From: Lotus japonicus
Lineage: Eukaryota; Streptophyta; Magnoliopsida; Fabales; Fabaceae
Assembly (NCBI RefSeq): GCF_012489685.1
Contig: NC_080044.1
Span: 23,912,369-23,976,368, forward strand
DNA length: 64,000 nucleotides
Direction: 5' to 3'
Shown: one piece after another, positions 59,165 to 64,000 of the stretch
How positions within the stretch are numbered: the first letter of the stretch is position 1
Layout: each line of letters starts with the position of its first letter
Program-made: the position numbers and the translations under genes
The notes under the pieces: generated by a model
Seen by the model: the letters and a program-made list of their open reading frames with translations, nothing else
What the model was told of the DNA's origin: nothing
The model's database searches: none

Positions 59165-59212
59165 CTAACTATCCAGATTCAGCAGAAGCAGCTTATCCAG
59201 CTTCAAAGAAAA
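59165..59212 (+). pseudogene. Remnant of a third C2H2 paralogue
   Basis: CCAGATTCAGCAGAAGCAGC, TTATCCAGCTTCAAAGA and TTCTTGTG match 55492-55545 of the zinc-finger pseudogene (CCAGATTCAGCACAAGCAGC). Only about 45 bases persist. Confidence 0.55.
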
Positions 59213-59215
59213 TTC

Positions 59216-59295
59216 TTGTGCGTTCAACGAGCTACTTACTAGTTTATGTTTATATAGAAGTACCTGTGACATATGAGGTATTTTCTAGTTAAATT
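59216..59295 (+). repeat. Segmental duplication, copy 2, left part (empty site of the outer LTR)
   Basis: CGAGCTACTTACTAGTTTAT, then ATATAGAAGTACCTGTGACA, TATGAGGTATTTTC. It is continuous here where 37818 and 53802 are separated by 16 kb of LTR sequences, with a single copy of the 5-bp target. Confidence 0.8.
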
Positions 59296-60000
59296 TGTTA
59301 CACCCCGATTTCAGTGGCGTCACTTTAGTAACTCAAAAATAAAATAAAGCGGAAAAGCAGGTATTTTTTTTTTCGTTTTGATTAAATAAAATGACTTGTC
59401 GAAATAAAGACTCAACCCAATCGCGATTAACAGCGACTAATATACAGTATAAGTACAACCCTCGCTGCAACTTAAAACATCGTCACGAGTGTCCTCAAGT
59501 GACGGAAAGTAACATCAAGTAACTGAAAGTAGTGCCCGCAGGCAAATAAGTGTGACCCATAGTCAGAGTCATAAGTTTTATAAATACAATCATCCAAGAA
59601 AGCAATTCAGGCCAGAACGGCTTTCAAAAGACCTCCTACGTCCGACAAACTCCCTGTGATCCTCATGGAAGAGAATCACACAAAAAGCTAATAGTCGGGG
59701 ACCTACCCTGCCCCAAATTAAGAAATGAAAATCAGAGCTATGACAACGAAACCCGATATACTACACCCCTAGCATCGACCCTCATCCGATCCTGCATGAA
59801 GTCCGGGTCCACGTCGAAGGCTCAATAGTAGTCATTTCGCTCCGGGTCCTCCCCGAATGACGAAGCATCACGAAACAATCCGTCAACGGCATCTGACAAA
59901 AAGGGCATACATAGCCCCCCACACACAGGTAGCACGCGCAAGGGTCAACTTACAGAATATAGTATAATGAATACAAGACAAAAGGTAAAGTATAAGGGGG

Positions 60001-60034
60001 TATATATATATGTTGTATATATATATACATATAA
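60001..60034. repeat. (TA)n-rich run
   Basis: Two blocks of TATATATATA separated by TGTTG inside the solo LTR. Confidence 0.6.
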
Positions 60035-60102
60035 GTTCTGCATTGTCTACCCTAAGGTATATACATAGCATGTTATCAAATCTCTATTACGATTCAATTA
60101 TC

Positions 60103-60177
60103 AAAACACATAACGATGTTTATTAACATCAAATCATCCAAAACACATAACGATGTTTATCAACATCAAATCATCAA
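60103..60177. repeat. Two-copy tandem repeat, 37-bp unit
   Basis: AAAACACATAACGATGTTTA followed by T(T/C)AACATCAAATCATC occurs twice in direct succession in the solo LTR. Confidence 0.75.
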
Positions 60178-60441
60178 GATCTCAACAAATATAGTTAGAG
60201 TGCATGATATGTCAATGCAACGTCAATTCAAAAGGTTCCGGAAGAAGTAGGTTGGGCACGATCGAGTCGGTCCTAACACTGGCATCGTGTCGACCATAAC
60301 CCTCGAGTGTCACTTACAACCTTGACATAGCCGGATCAGTCCTAACCCTGTGGGTCGACTTTTCCCTCCGCTATGCCTGACAATCAACAGGTCGATCCTA
60401 ACCATATGGTCGATCATATCCCCCATCGAATGCCCGAGTTA

Positions 60442-60554
60442 CCCGAAGGCATATACTGTACCCGAAGGTATATACTGTACCCGAAGGCATATACAGTACC
60501 CGAAGGCATATACTGTACCCGAAGGTATATACTGTACCCGAAGGTATATACTGT
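60442..60554. repeat. Six tandem copies of a 19-bp unit
   Basis: The unit is CCCGAAGGCATATACTGTA with C/T variation at base 9 (GGCATA or GGTATA) and one A for T. Since 19 is not a multiple of 3 the repeat opens several frames at once. Confidence 0.92.
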
Positions 60555-63217
60555 TTCTGCGACAAAAGACAGATAACTATAAAAGGAGTGCAATCACCCT
60601 GGATGACTTCTCGAGTCATCTGACTCACCTAATTCGATGGTCAAAACTGCTCAGCGAGCGAAGAGTAACAATGTACTTGGAAACCTATAGCTCCCTGACT
60701 TATCCTTTAGATAGTCGAATAAATAAACTGCTCATCGAGCGGAAAAGTATAAGCATACTCAGAAACTTTTGAGCTTCCCCAAAACTTCGATTCGGCGACA
60801 CTTCTCATTGTCCAAAACTAATATCCAAATCCTAGGAGTTCATTTGAGATCCTTAACATTTAATTAGAAGAGTTTGAATGTTGTTTAAAGCATTATGGAA
60901 TTTCTCATGAAAATATTTTCTTTCCGAAACTATAAGTTCAAAAGATCCCGATATCCCCGAAATCCCATGAGAAGGTCTTGAAACTACAAAAGGAGACAAG
61001 AGTCTGAACCTCAGTTCGTCTTGTCGAGATAAACCCTTAAGAATTCGCCACCAACGGGGCATAACTAACCGTTATTCCTCACATTTTGGTAGTCCACGAA
61101 TAAACAATATAAATTGCACTATATGGTCAGCATATTCCAATAACAATTGCATGTTCCAAAATAATGCGCACAAGTATTCACATAGCCTAAGATTAACCAT
61201 TTAACCACTTAGCAAGTATGGCATGTGAATCAAGTAATTGCGGTAAAACATAACCCTGTCCTATCCACTAGGAAGCAGTAAGACGGAAACCAGTAAACGA
61301 CCGAAGCCTCTCAGAAAATGGAGACACACGTCTCATATTAGTTTCACACGGCCGAAGCCTCAAAACATTTTCTCCAGTCAAAGCGATAAAGAAACATAAA
61401 TAAGCAAGTCGAAGTTATCGACGCCTAAAGCATTAGCTAGCAGTGTAAGTTGCCCTTACCTCTAGTTCTTCCAGAATCACAGTGTAAGTCACACTCCCAA
61501 GCTTGCTCAGTCAAGTCTAAGGTTTCCACAAACGAACCTTAGAGCAAACAAAGCAAAATCAATCAAAATAAGTCGATACACTCGAAACAATACTAACTAA
61601 CATTAGACAAAGCTCAAGGAGCTTCAGAGTACCACATTTAGGCACGAATGGAAAGGATTTTCCCGAATGGATGAGTTTTGACTCGATTCAAGTTTTGTAC
61701 AAAAACACTTTATTCGCTAAAACGTGCATAACTCGAGCTACAGAACTCGGAATGACACGAAACCAAAGCCAAAATTTCGACAACGGAGAGAGCTACGCTA
61801 TAACTCAGGTCATACAGACCCAAAAAATATTTTTGGACACGGTACCATGGCATATAAGTTTCGGCCATTATCAAAATAGGGCTTCCCGAACTTTTTCTTC
61901 GATCTAATTTAATTCCTAGGTATTCTTAGGCGATATCTAGGCCAAGGAAACTCTCAGAAAAATTATCGGGTCGAAAACTGTCGCATGGGTATTTTGGTCA
62001 ATATTTTCAGCTCAGAATTTCAAAATTGGAATTTCGAAAAACAAATTGGATGGGGACGTCACCAACGATGTTTATGACGACTAATCCTACTAGCACTAAG
62101 CTAAGTCGAGAGTTTTAAGCCGAAAGAACGAAACTTTGCCTCAAAATGGGTTTTTCAAGCAGAACTGAAACTCGGCGGCAATTCGGCGAGATTCAGCAGA
62201 AAACAACCGGATATTCATGCTCTTGGGCATGTAGGCAACAAGTTTAGACACTGAAATCAAGTTATTTGGACAGTTTTAAAAAAAGCTCAAAACTTTGAGC
62301 ATAGAAAGGCATAGAGAAAAGCGACAGAATTGACGATCCGAAGTAAGGAATAACATCTATACCTCGAGGTCTACGCGTAGCAACGAACGGTGCAACGATC
62401 AGGCAAGAAACGGCGAAAAACTTTTTCTCCTCCTCCTCCTTGGGTGCTCGCGGGTTCAAGGGAAGAAAATGGTGAGTTTTTGAAAAAATTTTCATTTTCT
62501 TGCTATTTATAGGTTTTGGAAAATTTGGAAAAATGAAAATTTCGCGATTTCGATTTTTCCTGCGTATTCCTCGGAGAATTCTAAGATAGGTTCTGGCGAC
62601 AGAATTCCAGAACTTAAAACAGGTTTCTTGGAATTTAACCAAACGATCAAAAGTCGGTGTAAATCGATTTTACCCGAAAAACTACTTTTTGCAGTTGATG
62701 TCGGATGAGAAAACTTCGTTCTGAAGAAAGATTAGGAATATCGGGAGAAATAGGCGTAAGCGTGTGGAATCTTCGTTTGAAGCTCCGAATAGAAAAAGTC
62801 TTCATCGTCCGTTGATTTTAGGGTTTTTGAACTATCAGGGTTTTGGTTTCGGCAAACTTCCGAGTATTGGAATTTGACGTTCGTACATTCCAGGGTTTCG
62901 TATCGAAACGCTTGTTTATAGACGAATAAGAGAAGTTCTAACATTTCTCTGAAGATTTTTGGAATTAGTTTCCATCGTGTCTTAAAGAGTAAATTAGCTA
63001 TTTACTAGCGTTTTTGACCTAGGTTTAAGCGAGTACTAATCGTGCTATAACTTTTATCGACTTTGATACGATCCTTAGCTTTTTCCTGAACTTTCTCCTT
63101 CATAAATTTATTCCATTCAATAAACACTTGTTCAGGTTTTCCTCTACGTTACATCAAATTAATCGTGAAAAGGAATTTTATTCGGTTTATTCCAAACTTA
63201 AAAACTTGGGCCTCACA

Positions 63218-63560
63218 AAATTAATCAAGTGGATTGACCTAGTGTTCAACACTTTGTCAATTAAAAAGCAAGTAGTTGGGGTTTGATTCTCAACTCAATA
63301 GAAAAAACTCACAGGCCAGCCTCTTACTGTGTAGTACGTTAACAGTAAGGCGAGAGATTAATCTCATGACTATCGGTTGTGTTAATAACTTGGGTAACAC
63401 GTAATAAATATGTTGGCCAAGTTTTTTTTTTTTGGGTTAAGTTAAAATACACTTTACTGATAATAATTGGATTTTTAATCCCATATCTCATAGAATTATA
63501 AATGTTGATTTTGAATTTGAAATTAAAATTATTTTAAACGAATTATGAATGTGCTTACTT
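63218..63560 (+). repeat. Segmental duplication, copy 2, right part, with SINE
   Basis: It continues the duplicated segment after the solo LTR: a SINE (63225-63400, B box GGTTTGATTCTCAACTC), AGTTAAAATACACTTTACTG and AAACGAATTATGAATGTGCT, all matching 53840-54255. Confidence 0.75.
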
Positions 63561-64000
63561 TTTTTTTTGTTACAAATGGAAGATAAACAAAGAAACAAAC
63601 TAATCTCAAGGTTGTCAAACTCGAGAGTTTACGTAAACTCGTTGAGTGCCCGTAAACTCGACTCGTGAACTCGACTCGTAAACTCGTAAGTGGTTACCTC
63701 ATGCCAAAATAATACTTATAAGTTATAAAATCACAATAATGGTGAAAAAACTAATAAAATAAAAAATATGTGCTTAAATAACAAAATAATAAAAAAAGAA
63801 ATGTTAGAGAAAAGAGGAAAAGAGACACAAAGCAGGATTGATTTGTGAATAATAAAAATAGTATTGCAAAGACTTTGTCATGAAATTTGTAATTTTGATA
63901 AATAAATGATTTTCTCCTTTTTTTGGTAAACTCGCGAGCTGAGTTTATCGAGTTTACCGAAATTTATAAAAAAAAGAGTTTACTGCGATTTAACTCGTTT
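63561..64000. other. Intergenic, repeated CTCG/ACTC motif
   Basis: AACTCG occurs many times (for example GTAAACTCGTTGAGTGCCCG, GTAAACTCGACTCG) between 63620 and 63690 and again as AACTCGCGAGCTGAG near 63930. It looks like a degenerate short-period array. No gene is seen before the window ends. Confidence 0.4.

Larger units (their letters stand above)
59296..63217 (+). mobile_element. 3.9-kb solo LTR (gypsy-like), TSD AAATT
   Basis: It begins TGTTACACCCCGATTTCAG and ends GGGCCTCACA. AATT-type TSD: AAATT at 59291-59295 and again at 63218-63222. It is 3922 bp long with no pol domain in any frame, so it is a solo LTR. Large LTRs starting TGTTACACC occur in gypsy/Tat-Ogre elements. It contains the 19-bp array at 60442 and is richer in CG dinucleotides than its surroundings. 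The frames 60350-60772 and 60373-60576 come from the array and are not genes. Confidence 0.8.

Noticed and set aside
60442..60554. Regular short repeats as a possible CRISPR array
   Set aside because: The units are contiguous with no spacers, and the DNA is plant nuclear.
60350..60772. 140-codon plus-strand frame with a repeated peptide
   Set aside because: It is produced by the 19-bp tandem repeat, which is open in several frames, inside a solo LTR.

Overview
This window is AT-rich nuclear DNA of a flowering plant, almost certainly a legume. Three things point there: intron-rich plant genes with GT-AG introns; a Sirevirus-type Ty1/copia retrotransposon with an envelope-like third ORF, a class well known from soybean and Lotus; and abundant tRNA-derived SINEs, TRIMs, LINE pieces and MULE/CACTA remnants. 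The legume assignment is inference, not proof. All coordinates and reading frames were worked out by hand; no database search was run.

Two intact host genes dominate the left half, both on the minus strand. At 2315-10540 lies a 10-exon gene for a small-glutamine-rich-TPR (SGT/SGTA)-type co-chaperone of about 372 residues. Its promoter and 5' UTR (with a long GA/CT microsatellite) are tandemly duplicated just upstream, each copy with a SINE. At 22959-31220 lies a 15-coding-exon gene, about 1066 residues, for a homologue of SUPPRESSOR OF ABI3-5 (SUA; animal RBM5/RBM10): RS-rich N-terminus, RRM, RanBP2 zinc finger, RRM, OCRE, G-patch. The last exon of an unidentified plus-strand gene occupies 143-294. 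A proline-rich orphan ORF sits at 15606-16130. Introns and gaps hold short elements: two TRIMs with 78-79 bp terminal repeats (7741-8044, 19178-19484), a TRIM with perfect 5-bp target duplication inside a SUA intron (26088-26518), a 90-bp LINE tail with a 15-bp target duplication beside an SGT splice donor (7181-7270), hairpin MITEs, and RNase H fragments.

The right half is a repeat landscape around a decayed C2H2 zinc-finger gene cluster: a truncated copy at 34689-34874, a two-stop pseudogene at 54921-55637 and a 40-bp remnant near 59170. A Sirevirus (39515-53653, minus strand, TSD CCAAC) is inserted in a solo LTR (37819-53801). The Sirevirus's own 3' LTR was later hit by another solo LTR of the same family in inverted orientation (39803-41913). 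The site without the outer LTR survives in a paralogous segment at 59216-59295, which was itself broken by an unrelated 3.9-kb solo LTR (59296-63217, TSD AAATT). The Sirevirus carries gag, pol and an envelope-like ORF, all damaged by stops and frameshifts. It also has an antisense coiled-coil ORF (43573-43965) with its own TATA box, the least expected coding signal here. A MULE transposase pseudogene, LINE fragments, a 0.9-kb MULE with long TIRs and a CACTA end fill the rest.
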